64,000 nt of DNA. Source: Brenneria populi (lineage in GTDB: Bacteria; Pseudomonadota; Gammaproteobacteria; Enterobacterales; Enterobacteriaceae). The notes beneath the pieces were generated by a model, which saw only the letters and a list, made by a program, of their open reading frames with translations, did not search any database and was not told the origin of the DNA. Positions 52,967 through 62,573 of the stretch are shown here, one piece after another. The stretch's first letter is position 1. Every line of letters begins with the position of its first letter. The position numbers were made by a program, and so were the translations under genes. The stretch is from contig NZ_JAYWTM010000004.1 in NCBI RefSeq assembly GCF_036016195.1, positions 1 through 64,000 of the forward strand, given 5' to 3'.

Positions 52967-53083
52967 CCGCAGCTTAAGTCGCCGCGTTATTCGGCCTGCT
53001 GGCCTCACCCCTTGGGGGCAGCGCAGGCGCTGTGCAAAAACGCTTTGGCGTTTTGTCCTACAACTCGAATTATTTAGAGTATA
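52967..53083. repeat. ERIC-like element, left end decayed
   Basis: Left end CCGCAGCTTAAGTCGCCGCG is degenerate; the centre GGCCTCACCCCTTGGGGGCA and GCGCTGTGCAAAAACGC, and right end CTCGAATTATTTAGAGTATA, match the copies at 51233 and 52744. It lies 98 bp from its neighbour element. Confidence 0.75.
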
Positions 53084-53404
53084 AGCTTAGACATATAACT
53101 TACTTTGTTCCGCCATCGAAAAAAAACGCCTCCTAAAGGATAAATAGCCAAACATTAAAACAAAGTCCGCATCCTTTAGAATTCTAGTCTAAAAAATAAA
53201 TAAAACAAAAATTCATATGCTAAAAAATTGGCCATTCACGCGATGGCGGCATAACGAGCCGAGAAAACTCCTATTGGCAAATGAAACCCCATGTTAAATA
53301 AATGTTCAAAAGAGACGCGCCGCGGCGCTCTGCGGCGGGGGAAAGGCGCTGACGCGCCGTGGAGGGAGAGAAGTCGGCGATAGAGCGCGGGATTACGCGC
53401 GATC

Positions 53405-53521
53405 AGACCGTTGACAAACTCAGATATTACCCGCCCCGCTAGCGGGGCTCGTCCTGCGGGCCGGCGCAGGCGCGGTTCGAAAACGCGTCCGCCGCTTTTG
53501 TCCCGCAGCGCGAATAATTTG
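53405..53521. repeat. Highly degenerate ERIC-like element before murP 3' end
   Basis: GGCGCAGGCGCGGTTCGAAA and TTTTGTCCCGCAGCGCGAAT are diverged versions of the shared element centre and right end. The left part CGTTGACAAACTCAGATATT matches a segment at 30429. Bases 53084-53404 in front hold nothing I recognise. Its proximity to the murP stop suggests it could act as a transcript end. Confidence 0.5.
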
Positions 53522-53545
53522 CCCTGTCGTCGTCCGAACGCCGTT

Positions 53546-54991
53546 TCAGCTTAAATCCACATTTCGGCTGGCGAAGAACCAGGTAAAAATAAAACCGGCG
53601 GCGTAAGCGACCAGCAGCCCGGCGATATACACCAGAATACCGGCATAAATGCCCTGCCCGGAGGTCATCAGCGGAATAGACACCACGCCGGAAGGGCCAA
53701 AAACGGTATTCAGGCCGATAGGCAGGCCCAGATAGGCCACCAGACCGATGAAAAAACCTCCGGCCGCGCCGCCCAGACAAGCGGTGACGAAAGGTTTCAA
53801 CCTGGGCAGCGTCACCCCGTAAATCAGCGGTTCGCCGATCCCGAGAATGCCGGGAATAATCGCGCCCTTAATCTGGGTGCGCAGCACCGAGCCGGCTTTC
53901 GCTCTGACGAACAGCGCCATGGACGCGCCGACCTGCCCCCCGCCGGCCATGGCGAGAATCGGAAACAGCGAGTTAAAACCCTGAGAATCCATCAGGGCGA
54001 AATAGACCGGAACAAAGCCCTGATGGATACCGAACATGACCGCGATCAGGAACAGCCCGGCCAGCACCGCGCTGCCGATCGGGTTGCCGTTCAGGTGCAG
54101 AAACAGCCATGACATCCCCTTAAACAGTTCGCCGCCGACCGGCATAATCACCACAAACGTCACCGCCCCCATAATCAGCAGGGTAACGAGCGAGGTCAGG
54201 ATCATATCCAGGTTGTCGGGCATCCATTTACGCACCTTGCGCTCGACCCAGGCGCCCATAATCGTAGCGATCAGCACGCCGATAATACTGCCCCGGGGAT
54301 CGATGGGCAGACCGAAGAAATTATCGATTCCCGCGTAGTAGCCGACTTTGGCCTCCGGCACATAGCCCAGCACGAAAAGCGAGGCGATGATGGCGCCGTT
54401 CACGCCCGTGCCGCCAAAGGCCTTCTGCGCATTATGGCCGATCAGAATACTCAAAAAAGCGAACAGCCCCTTGCTGAATACCTTCATATAACCAATGGCG
54501 CCGACCAGCCAAGGGCTAGGAGACTCAACGCCCAGCACCATGCTTTGCTCCAGCAGCGTCGCGATGCCCAACAGCAGGCCGGCGGCAATAAAACCGGGGA
54601 TAAGCGGGGTAAAAATGGTGGCGAATTTGGCGAAAAAGTGATGAATGGCGCCGCTCTGTTTCGCTTTGATCTGCTGCTTATTCTCCGCGGCGATCGCCTT
54701 GAGATCTCTGCCGGCGCCGGGATTTTCCGCCGCGGCGCGGCTCAGCAGCGCATTCATCATTTCCGCGGCGGTTTGCGCCTTACCGGGGCCGAGAACAATC
54801 TGCAGCTGATCGTCGCCCTCAATCACGCCCAGCACGCCGGCGATGCGCTTTAGCGCATCCTGTTCGACCAGATCCCGGTTTTCCAGCGTTAAACGCAGCC
54901 GCGTCATGCAGTTGCCGCAAAGCGTGATATTACCGCCGCCCCCCACATGACCGAGGATCTGCTCGATCGTCGCTTCAGTTATTTTAGCCAT
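53546..54991 (-). CDS. murP: MurP: PTS N-acetylmuramic acid-specific EIIBC
   Basis: 481 residues. N-terminal EIIB domain with the phosphocysteine motif TLCGNCMTRLRL, then a linker and the EIIC membrane domain (FATIFTPLIPGFIAAGLLLG, MPVGGELFKGMSWLFLHLNGNPIG, GIHQGFVPVYFALMDSQGFN). No EIIA domain, as in E. coli MurP, which uses EIIA-Glc. It imports and phosphorylates MurNAc to MurNAc-6-phosphate. The start overlaps the murQ stop by 8 bp. Confidence 0.95.
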   Translation of the reverse strand: MAKITEATIEQILGHVGGGGNITLCGNCMTRLRLTLENRDLVEQDALKRIAGVLGVIEGDDQLQIVLGPGKAQTAAEMMNALLSRAAAENPGAGRDLKAIAAENKQQIKAKQSGAIHHFFAKFATIFTPLIPGFIAAGLLLGIATLLEQSMVLGVESPSPWLVGAIGYMKVFSKGLFAFLSILIGHNAQKAFGGTGVNGAIIASLFVLGYVPEAKVGYYAGIDNFFGLPIDPRGSIIGVLIATIMGAWVERKVRKWMPDNLDMILTSLVTLLIMGAVTFVVIMPVGGELFKGMSWLFLHLNGNPIGSAVLAGLFLIAVMFGIHQGFVPVYFALMDSQGFNSLFPILAMAGGGQVGASMALFVRAKAGSVLRTQIKGAIIPGILGIGEPLIYGVTLPRLKPFVTACLGGAAGGFFIGLVAYLGLPIGLNTVFGPSGVVSIPLMTSGQGIYAGILVYIAGLLVAYAAGFIFTWFFASRNVDLS

Positions 54992-55904
54992 CGCTATGGT
55001 GTCCTGTGTCGTGTAATGCCGAACGGATAAAACCGTTGTTGCGCTGCAGAATCGCGCCGGCGTCGGCGGCGGAAAGATTGGCCAATACCATGACGATCGC
55101 CGTTTTGCAGTGGTTGCCGCACTGGCTCAGCGCGTCGGTTGCGCGCTGCCGGTCGCACTCCGTCGCCTGCATCACGATGTTAATCTGGCGCTGAACCAAT
55201 TTGGCGTTGGTGGCTTCGACATCCACCATCAGGTTGCCATACACTTTTCCGCTGCGGATCATCGATCCGGTGGTCAGCATATTCAGTACCAGCTTCTGCG
55301 CCGTCGCCGCTTTCATCCGCGACGAGCCGGTCACCACCTCGGCGCCGACCAGCGGCTCAATGGCGATGTCGGCCAAACGGCTCATCTCGCTGTGCGGATT
55401 ACAGGTCAGCGCGACCACCGCGGCGCCCAAAGTACGGGCGTAGCCCATCGCCCCCAGGACGTAAGGAGTGCGCCCGCTGGCGGCGATGCCCACCAGAACA
55501 TCGCGGGAGTTAAAACCCAGATCGCGCAGATCCTGTTCGCCCTGCGCGCCGTTATCCTCGGCATTCTCCACCGCCTGTAAAATCGCCGGATGCCCGCCGG
55601 CGATCAGGCCGACGACCTGCCCGCGCGGCGTGCCGTAGGTCGGCGGACATTCGCTGGCGTCGAGAATCCCCAGACGCCCCGAGGTGCCCGCGCCGCAGTA
55701 AATCAGGCGTCCGCCGCGGGGAAAAGCCGCGCTAATCGCATCCACCGCCTGCGCCACCTGCGGCAACACCCGCTCGACGGCGAAGGCGACCTTTTGATCT
55801 TCGGCGTTAATAACCTTAAGCATCTCCAGCGTCGGCAGCGTATCGATATTTTCACTCGCCTTATTTCGGCTCTCGGTAACCAGGGTAGACAAATCTATTT
55901 TCAT
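54984..55904 (-). CDS. murQ: MurQ: N-acetylmuramic acid 6-phosphate etherase
   Basis: 306 residues. SIS fold with GGRLIYCGAGTSGRLGILDASECPPTYGTP, the family fingerprint, and VTGSSRMKAATAQKLVLNMLTT. It cleaves the lactyl ether of MurNAc-6-phosphate, giving GlcNAc-6-phosphate and D-lactate in cell-wall recycling. First gene of murQ-murP, divergent from murR. MurNAc-6-phosphate is the known inducer. Confidence 0.96.
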   Translation of the reverse strand: MKIDLSTLVTESRNKASENIDTLPTLEMLKVINAEDQKVAFAVERVLPQVAQAVDAISAAFPRGGRLIYCGAGTSGRLGILDASECPPTYGTPRGQVVGLIAGGHPAILQAVENAEDNGAQGEQDLRDLGFNSRDVLVGIAASGRTPYVLGAMGYARTLGAAVVALTCNPHSEMSRLADIAIEPLVGAEVVTGSSRMKAATAQKLVLNMLTTGSMIRSGKVYGNLMVDVEATNAKLVQRQINIVMQATECDRQRATDALSQCGNHCKTAIVMVLANLSAADAGAILQRNNGFIRSALHDTGHHSDG

Positions 55905-56078
55905 CGGATAATTGCGTCATATTTGTACAGTAAGGAATAATTTATACTTAATAACAGCCAAATCAAATAATATTTTATTACTCTTCGATGTCGGCCATAA
56001 CCCTTTTGTTTTTACCCCGCGAGCGACGTAAGATAACTCGGCCGACCGCCCGTTCCGCCGACCATGTGGATGCCGCTG

Positions 56079-56951
56079 ATGAGATATACGCAAAAAATTA
56101 TCCATAACCAAAAGACGTTCACGCCTGGCGAACGCAAGATCGCGGACTATGTGCTGCAACACCCCGATAAGTTAAAACAGCTCTCTTCCCAGGGGCTGGC
56201 GGCGGTGCTCGGCGTTAGCCAGTCGAGCATTATCAAATTCGCCCAGAAGCTGGGCCTGAAAGGCTTTACCAACTTTAAGCTGGCGTTAATCGAAGAGTGG
56301 GGGCAGCAGGCGTCGCAGCAAAAACAGCAAAACTCGCATATTCACAACGCCATCAGCAGCCAAGACAGCCTGCCGGATATCGCCGAGAAGCTATTCGTCG
56401 AAAAGCAAAAAGCGCTGCGCGATACCACCGACAGCCTGGATTTTTCTCAGCTGCAGCAGGCGGTTTTACATATCCGGTCCGCCAAGCGCATTCAAATTAT
56501 CGGCATAGGCGGCTCATCGTTAGTCGCCAAAGATTTGGCCTACAAGCTGATGAAAATCGGCTATCCGGTGATGCACGAATTGGACAGCCATGTGCAGATC
56601 ACCGTCGCCCAGTCTCTCAGCGCCGCCGACGTGCAGATCATCATTTCGTTTTCCGGCAAACGCCGGGAGTTGCTGATTGCCGCCGAAGCCGCTAAAAAAA
56701 GCGGCGCGACGCTGATCGCCATTACCTCTCTGCAACGCAATCCGCTGCGCGCGCTGGCGGACTGCGCGCTGGATACCCTGGCGGATGAAACGCGCTGGCG
56801 CAGCTCTTCCATCTCCGCCAGAACGGCGCAAAACACCATCACCGACCTGCTGTTCGTCTGCCTGCTGCAGCAAAACAGCGAAAAGAGCCGCCGCTTTATC
56901 AAGCAGAGCCAGAAGCTGGTCGATCGGTTAAGCGACCCGAACGCCGGGTAA
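56079..56951 (+). CDS. murR: MurR: RpiR-family repressor of the murQP operon
   Basis: 290 residues from the ATG at 56079; an in-frame ATG five codons earlier is also possible. N-terminal HTH_6 domain (SSQGLAAVLGVSQSSIIKFAQKLGLKGFTNFKLALIEE), C-terminal SIS sugar-phosphate domain (IQIIGIGGSSLVAKDLAYKL). MurR represses murQP and is released by MurNAc-6-phosphate. Divergent position as in E. coli. Confidence 0.93.
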   Translation: MRYTQKIIHNQKTFTPGERKIADYVLQHPDKLKQLSSQGLAAVLGVSQSSIIKFAQKLGLKGFTNFKLALIEEWGQQASQQKQQNSHIHNAISSQDSLPDIAEKLFVEKQKALRDTTDSLDFSQLQQAVLHIRSAKRIQIIGIGGSSLVAKDLAYKLMKIGYPVMHELDSHVQITVAQSLSAADVQIIISFSGKRRELLIAAEAAKKSGATLIAITSLQRNPLRALADCALDTLADETRWRSSSISARTAQNTITDLLFVCLLQQNSEKSRRFIKQSQKLVDRLSDPNAG

Positions 56952-57063
56952 AGGGTATCTCGCTGAGCGGCCGCCATCATCCCTCCAGGGCAGATCACAT
57001 GCGGCTATTTTTGATTTTGGGCGATGATCGCCCCGATACGCTGAAAACGCCGGCTAGGCGATA

Positions 57064-57176
57064 TAATGCCGATCGTTTAAGCATCGAGATACACCGGGCG
57101 ACCACCGGGGTGAGGCGTCCCTACGGGAACCTTCCCCGGTGTTTCCCCTAAAAACCGGCTTAAGTGAACGGCATTA
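57064..57176. mobile_element. IS4-like MITE (113 bp) with 12-bp target duplication
   Basis: Terminal inverted repeats TAATGCCGATCGTTTAAGC and GCTTAAGTGAACGGCATTA match at 16 of 19 positions and resemble the IS4 end as I recall it (TAATGCCGATCAGTTAAG). An inner hairpin ACACCGGG/CCCCGGTGT adds to the palindrome. The direct repeat GGCTAGGCGATA flanks it exactly on both sides (57052-57063 and 57177-57188); a 12-bp duplication fits the IS4 family. There is no transposase, so it moved with a helper in trans. It lies between the convergent murR and yiiG-like genes. Confidence 0.88.
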
Positions 57177-57286
57177 GGCTAGGCGATAGCGGTTGAATTG
57201 GAGAGGACCGGATGGGGCTCGCTGAAAGCGCCGGGGGGAAAATAGCGCGCGGCAAACCGGCGTTCGCCGCGCGCTGTACGACACGC

Positions 57287-58213
57287 TTATCCTCTATTGT
57301 AAGAGGTAACCGCGTCGTTGTAGCCGTCGATCATAAACTGCAGATCGCTCGGATTTTTCGACTCTTTAAACTCGCGATAATATTTCAGCTCGCTATAAAG
57401 ATAATCGATCACCGTATTTTTCGGCACGCCGGCTTTTTTAGAATCCGGGTTCTGGTCGATGAGTTTTTGCAGACTGGCAAGATTATCCTGAATCTCTTTG
57501 GCGATGGCGTCCGCTTTGGCGACTTTGTCCTTATCCTGCACATCTTCCGGCGACTGGATCAGCGAGGCTAACTGTTCGGCCAGGTTTAAGCTCTTCAACT
57601 GATGATAGGCATACATGTTACCGCCCTTTTTCACCGCCTCTAATTGCTTATCCTGATTCTGATGATAGACCACGTTCAGCTTCGACTGAAAAGCGGCGTA
57701 GCTCTGCAACGCCTGATTCAGCTCATCCTTAATGCGGGCGTCCGCGCTTTTCCCTTTAGCCAGATTATCCGTTTTATATTCGGCCGTGTCATAATACTGT
57801 TTTAATTGCTGCTCTTCATTATGCAGCGTCTCAAGATTTTTCTTTAAATCCGCGGCGGCCTGGGTTAATTCAGGGCTCCCCTGATAATTTAACGCCTCCG
57901 CCTTGGTATACTGTTCCATGATGTAATTATAATTACTCGGCGTCAGCGTCAGCGAATAGGTGCCTTTGCCGTCGCCTTTATCGATATTCTGCCGTTTATA
58001 ACGGTTCGCCGCGAATTCCAGTCCGCTGATATTATTCAGCTGGTTGCTTATTTCCACGTAATAACTGATAGCCTGGGTCTCTTTTTGATCCTCGGACTGG
58101 CTGCTGGCGGCGACAGCAGTAGGCTTCTGACTTTGCCCGTCGCACCCCGCCAGGCCGCACAGCAAAAGCGCGGAGAACAGCGTCGTCAACGTAAATTTTT
58201 TTGCATTATTCAT
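57287..58213 (-). CDS. yiiG: YiiG-like DUF3829 lipoprotein
   Basis: 308 residues from the ATG at 58213 (MNNAKKFTLTTLF); a GTG four codons earlier is possible. Lipobox LAGC with D at +2 predicts retention in the inner membrane. The DUF3829 region (ISYYVEISNQLNNISGLEF, then YKRQNIDKGDGKGTYS and helical repeats to YNDAVTSYNRG) covers the rest. Function is unknown. Flanked by an IS4-like MITE downstream. Confidence 0.85.
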   Translation of the reverse strand: MNNAKKFTLTTLFSALLLCGLAGCDGQSQKPTAVAASSQSEDQKETQAISYYVEISNQLNNISGLEFAANRYKRQNIDKGDGKGTYSLTLTPSNYNYIMEQYTKAEALNYQGSPELTQAAADLKKNLETLHNEEQQLKQYYDTAEYKTDNLAKGKSADARIKDELNQALQSYAAFQSKLNVVYHQNQDKQLEAVKKGGNMYAYHQLKSLNLAEQLASLIQSPEDVQDKDKVAKADAIAKEIQDNLASLQKLIDQNPDSKKAGVPKNTVIDYLYSELKYYREFKESKNPSDLQFMIDGYNDAVTSYNRG

Positions 58214-58383
58214 GTATATATTCACTTTATTTCACCACAGAAACGGTAGCGAGATGATAGTCTTTCCACGCTTCGCGTTACAACCTTGGGCATCGCCGAT
58301 TTAATCGCCTAATTCAGGTAAAACCCCGCCATATACCGACTGGAATAGATATTAAGAATATTCGCAAAATATAGGCGCGGCCC

Positions 58384-58475
58384 GAAGGGCGAGACCCGCG
58401 GACGGGCCGAGTGCAAAAGCCGGCGCGCCGGCGACGCGAATTATTTGCGCGCCTCTCACCTGCATCTCGAATAAA
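58384..58475. repeat. Possible remnant of ERIC-like element
   Basis: CGCGAATTATTTGCGCGCCT and the preceding GTGCAAAAGCCGGCGCGCC resemble the right half of the elements at 51233 and 53405, strongly diverged. The 58214-58530 gap otherwise shows only the divergent yiiG promoter region. Confidence 0.3.
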
Positions 58476-58530
58476 CGCCTTGCCAGTCGTTTACTATGAA
58501 TCGCCAGCCGGGCGCCTAATCGTAATGGTG

Positions 58531-59883
58531 TTACGGCGCGCTAAGCCGCCGGGCGTAGATTTTTCCCCAGGCGATCCCCACAATCGCCGCCGTCAGCGAT
58601 CCTAATAACACGCCCAGCTTGGCGGCGCCCAGCTGGTTTTCGCTCGAAAACGCCAGCATGGCGATGAAAATCGACATGGTGAAGCCAATGCCTCCCAGCA
58701 GCCCGATCAGGGCGATACCGGCCCAGGAGACGCCGGGCGGACGCTGACACAAGCCGCTCCTCACCATCAGCCAGCTCACGCCGATAATGCCCAGCGGCTT
58801 GCCTAGCACCAGTCCCGCCATCACGCCCGCCATCACCCAGTAAGCGCCGTCTGCGGACAGATTGACGCCATCAATAGCAACGCCGGCATTGGCCAGCGCA
58901 AATAAGGGCATGATGAGAAAAGCCACCCACGGATGAAGAAATATCTGCACCCGCATCACCGGGGGAAGCAGCTCGCGTCGGGCCAGCCGCAGCTGTTTAA
59001 AGGGCTGGGATAACCGGCTTGCGTCTTTCTCCTGCGCGGCGGGGTTCGCCGTCAGTTCATCGGCGATACGGAGGATTTTGTCCAGAGCGGACTCGCGCGC
59101 GCGCGCCGGCACTACCGGGGTGATTAGCCCAAGCACCACCCCGGCAATAGTCGGGTGCACCCCCATAATCAAAAAACCGGACCAGACGACGACGCCGGGA
59201 ACGACATAGACCAGCGCCGCGCCGACGCCGATTAATTGCAAACCGAATACCAGTAAAACGCCCGCTCCGGCGATCGCCAGCCCGCTATAGTCGAGCCCGG
59301 AGGAGTAAAAGAGCGCGATCATAATAATGGCGATAATGTCGTCGATAATCGCCAGCGTGAGCAAAAACACCCGCACATTGCCGGGAATAGAACGCCCCAG
59401 CAGCGCCAGGACGCCCACGGCAAAAGCGATATCGGTGGCGGTGGGCACCGCCCATCCGTGGTGACGCGCCGGATCGCCGTTAAGCGACAGATAGATTAGC
59501 GCGGGAAGCGCGACGCCGCCGAAAGCGGCGGCGATCGGCAGCGTCGCCTGCTTGATATGGCTTAGCGCGCCGGCGTGAATTTCATAGCGGATCTCCATGC
59601 CGACCACTAAAAAGAAGATCGCCATTAGCCCGTCATTAATCCAGAAATGGAGGGGATGGGAAAATGAGAACGACCCGACGGCGAAAGATATCGGCGTATG
59701 CCACAGCTGATGGTAGCCGGCGGCAAAGGGGGAATTGGCCCAGATTAAGGCGATGGCCGCGGCGAGAAGCAATATGACGCCGCTAACGGATTCAATATGG
59801 GCGAAACGTTCTAATGCGGCGAAGGCGCGTTCGGCGGCAAAACGAACGCGCGGGATTCTGCGCTGTGCAAGGTCGCGCTTCAT
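58531..59883 (-). CDS. nhaA: NhaA Na+/H+ antiporter
   Basis: 450 residues from the ATG at 59883 (MKRDLAQRRIPRVRFAAERA), longer than E. coli NhaA (388) because of an N-terminal extension, as in the second NhaA type. Conserved: VSGVILLLAAAIALIWANSP, FWINDGLMAIFFLVVGMEI, the ion-binding aspartate pair in TLAIIDDIIAIIMIALFYS and the GIGFTMSIFIAMLAF end segment. It exports Na+ or Li+ in exchange for protons at alkaline pH. Confidence 0.93.
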   Translation of the reverse strand: MKRDLAQRRIPRVRFAAERAFAALERFAHIESVSGVILLLAAAIALIWANSPFAAGYHQLWHTPISFAVGSFSFSHPLHFWINDGLMAIFFLVVGMEIRYEIHAGALSHIKQATLPIAAAFGGVALPALIYLSLNGDPARHHGWAVPTATDIAFAVGVLALLGRSIPGNVRVFLLTLAIIDDIIAIIMIALFYSSGLDYSGLAIAGAGVLLVFGLQLIGVGAALVYVVPGVVVWSGFLIMGVHPTIAGVVLGLITPVVPARARESALDKILRIADELTANPAAQEKDASRLSQPFKQLRLARRELLPPVMRVQIFLHPWVAFLIMPLFALANAGVAIDGVNLSADGAYWVMAGVMAGLVLGKPLGIIGVSWLMVRSGLCQRPPGVSWAGIALIGLLGGIGFTMSIFIAMLAFSSENQLGAAKLGVLLGSLTAAIVGIAWGKIYARRLSAP

Positions 59884-60030
59884 AACGTGAAAACTCCGCG
59901 CGGCGGCCCGACCGACGCATGATAATAACCTGCCTAACTGCCCTATACAGCCGACACCCGGCTGAAAATCTACCATGTCCGCGCACAGGGAGACAAGATC
60001 GGCGGCGTCCCCGCCTCACCCCTTCGGCAA

Positions 60031-60342
60031 TTACAGCGCCGTCACCGCATCGACATGATGGTGGAACACGTAGGGATCGGACAACAGCTTGAATCGTTCG
60101 TCATCCGGATATGTCACCGCCACGGCGTAATGTTCGCCGGCGAAGGCCGTTACCGCCGCCATATCCCGCCAATACGTCGCCAGAAAGAAATGTTCCCATT
60201 CCCCCTGGGTTTCACGTCTGACGAAAGCGCCAAGATTGCCGTCGATGCCTTTTGAGTGCTGAACGCCGGTATGCTGAAGATGTTTATCAAAACCTTCGGC
60301 GTGCTCCAGCGGCACACAGCCGTGCCAGGTACGAACTATCAT
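60031..60342 (-). CDS. ABM-domain (antibiotic biosynthesis monooxygenase-like) protein
   Basis: 103 residues of the ferredoxin-like ABM fold: MIVRTWHGCVPLEHAEGFDK, NLGAFVRRETQGEWEHFFLA, WRDMAAVTAFAGEHYAVAVTYPDDE. Possible heme- or small-molecule-handling enzyme. It lies 113 bp downstream of the flavoprotein gene on the same strand and may belong to that transcript. Confidence 0.8.
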   Translation of the reverse strand: MIVRTWHGCVPLEHAEGFDKHLQHTGVQHSKGIDGNLGAFVRRETQGEWEHFFLATYWRDMAAVTAFAGEHYAVAVTYPDDERFKLLSDPYVFHHHVDAVTAL

Positions 60343-60454
60343 GCTAATGGTCCCGTTTTTATGAAAAGATTGAACAGATTAGCATAATATTGCGGGATAA
60401 ACGGAAGCTGGACCGCCCGCCCAAGCGCATCTCGGGCAGGCGTTCGCCGCGTCG

Positions 60455-62542
60455 TTAACGGTAAATTTCCCCGGTGAGAAAGTCAGGCCAGTTTTTCTCG
60501 AAAAAGAGAGCATCCAGATCGCCGAGCGGCCGTAACGCTTGCGGCGTCACGGTAAATCCCGGCGGCTGATAGCTCACGAATAGCTGCTGCCGTTTATGCT
60601 CCAGCTTTTCCGTCAGCAAGCGGTACCGCTCCAGCGCGCCGGCGCGCGTTATCGGCATCTCCTCCCCCCGCGGAGAGCAAATCGCTCTGGCGCCCCGGCT
60701 GCCGCCCCCCTGACGGATATAAAAATCCAGCGCGCTGAGCACCGCTTCCGATGCCAACGCCATATGACGCCATTGGAAGCTGACCGCCACCTTGTTGGCG
60801 AACGGCATGGCGATACCGCGTTCGCGTATCCGTTCATTCAGCCGTCGGGCGGCCAGCAGCGCGCCTTCCACCTCATCGGCGTAGCAGATAAATCCGGCCT
60901 TATCGCTCATCCGTTGCTGAATCTCCCGCTTGACGTCGAGGATATCCAGGCCGTTTTCACTCTCCATTCCCGCACGGATCGCCTGCGCGCAGTCGGTAAT
61001 CTGATCAAGCACGCTTGCCGCTGGAATCGGCGCTCTTTTCCCCCGGCTGGCGATCTGCCGGGCGCAGCGCATGCCGAAGACCTGTCCGGCGTTCAGCGCC
61101 GCCCCGCCCGGCCGGGTGACGCCATGGGTTCCGGCCGCTTCGCCCACCGCAAAACAGCCGGCCAGCGAAGTTTGTCCCCACATATCCACCGCCAGTCCGC
61201 CGTTCATATGCTGATGGTTGACGTTAAACGGCAGCGGCGCGGCGCTGATGTCGTGGCCGTGATGTTTGTAAAGCTCGATCGCCAGCGGATTCATGCGCCG
61301 CAGGCGCTCGATCGGCGTCGTCAGCAACGCTTCATTGTTCGTCAAATACTGCGCCGCGTCCTCATCCAGCTCATTGAGGCTGAATGGCCGCCAGCCGGGC
61401 GCCGGCTGCGGGTTGCGGTTGAAATCCATATAGATCGCGCGCCCCTGCTGCGACTCGGAAAAGATCGCCAGATCGACCAGGCTGGAGCCGAAATTCAGCA
61501 TCCGCGTCGCATGGATCGGCCATTGATAACCCTTTCTAAAAACATTAGACGCCAACTCCTGCGTACTGCGGTAGTAGTCGGCCAGAAAATTATGCTCTTC
61601 CCCTTGTTCATCCACCGAGTAGATATAAGGCATGCACTGCACATAGGTTCCCGACAGATTCCACGGGAACTCATCGCGCCGAGTGCCGATGCCGAATTGG
61701 TTTTCGGTAAGGTTGACCGCCTGGATCCCCGCCTCCAGCCCCAGCCCCAGCGATCCGAAACAACGGTTGGGATAGACGCTGTCGCGAAATAGCTCCCCCG
61801 GACCGCCGGCGGCCAGCACCAGCGCCGGGCAAAGATAGAGCGCCAAACCGGCGGGATTATCCGCGCGGCGCGCGCCGGTATTAATCGCCAGCGCCCCGGC
61901 GATCCGCCGCTTATCATCACCCTCATCAATGAGCAAGCGAATCACCGTTGAATGATCGACGAAGGGCACCGCGAGCCGGTTCGCCTCTTCCGCCAGCACT
62001 TTCACCATCAGACGCGAGGTGCGCGGACCGCAGCTGGTGGCGCGCCCCGCCTCGTCATGGTCGGTCTGATAGCGCAGCGTGGCGCCGTAGCGATCTTCCG
62101 GCAACGGCAGGCCGATATATTGCAAACCCGCAAAGGCTTCAATCGAACCGACGGCCTCAACATAGGCCGTGTCGGCGTCCATCGCCCCGCCGGCGCTCAG
62201 CGCATGCGCCAACTGAATAAAGTTATCCCCCCGATTGCTGGTGGCGGCGGTGTGCAGGGTCTGTTTATCCGATCCGGAGCAGGCGGAAGTGCCCCAAAAC
62301 AGCGTCTGCGTGGCGACCAGCACGTCCACCTGCCGGCGTTTAAGCTCCACCGCCGCGCGCAATCCGGCGGCGCCGCTGCCGACCACCAGCGCCTCGCAGC
62401 GGTAGACGGGGATAACGATGCCCTGCGGCAACGCCAGCGCCTCATCCGGCCGGCGTTCGGCCGTATGTTTAGGCATTTCGACATCGGTTAACTGGTCCAG
62501 CGTATCCTGCGAAATCTTCATTGCCATATTCGGTTCACCCAT
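60455..62542 (-). CDS. FAD-dependent oxidoreductase (fumarate reductase/AprA-like flavoprotein)
   Basis: 695 residues. The FAD dinucleotide motif EALVVGSGAAGLRAAVELKRR is followed by TLFWGTSACSGSDKQ. The capping region and C-terminal GRPGGAALNAGQVFGMR-like TRPGGAALNAGQVFGMRCARQ and MGxQ-type residues fit the succinate dehydrogenase/fumarate reductase/L-aspartate oxidase flavoprotein superfamily; an adenylylsulfate-reductase-like or aromatic-acid reductase activity is possible. No iron-sulfur partner is encoded beside it. It lies 31 bp downstream of an MFS gene. An alternative ATG five codons in (62527) has better RBS spacing. Confidence 0.83.
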   Translation of the reverse strand: MGEPNMAMKISQDTLDQLTDVEMPKHTAERRPDEALALPQGIVIPVYRCEALVVGSGAAGLRAAVELKRRQVDVLVATQTLFWGTSACSGSDKQTLHTAATSNRGDNFIQLAHALSAGGAMDADTAYVEAVGSIEAFAGLQYIGLPLPEDRYGATLRYQTDHDEAGRATSCGPRTSRLMVKVLAEEANRLAVPFVDHSTVIRLLIDEGDDKRRIAGALAINTGARRADNPAGLALYLCPALVLAAGGPGELFRDSVYPNRCFGSLGLGLEAGIQAVNLTENQFGIGTRRDEFPWNLSGTYVQCMPYIYSVDEQGEEHNFLADYYRSTQELASNVFRKGYQWPIHATRMLNFGSSLVDLAIFSESQQGRAIYMDFNRNPQPAPGWRPFSLNELDEDAAQYLTNNEALLTTPIERLRRMNPLAIELYKHHGHDISAAPLPFNVNHQHMNGGLAVDMWGQTSLAGCFAVGEAAGTHGVTRPGGAALNAGQVFGMRCARQIASRGKRAPIPAASVLDQITDCAQAIRAGMESENGLDILDVKREIQQRMSDKAGFICYADEVEGALLAARRLNERIRERGIAMPFANKVAVSFQWRHMALASEAVLSALDFYIRQGGGSRGARAICSPRGEEMPITRAGALERYRLLTEKLEHKRQQLFVSYQPPGFTVTPQALRPLGDLDALFFEKNWPDFLTGEIYR

Positions 62543-62573
62543 TGAGATCTGTTATGCCATGGTTCGACGACCG

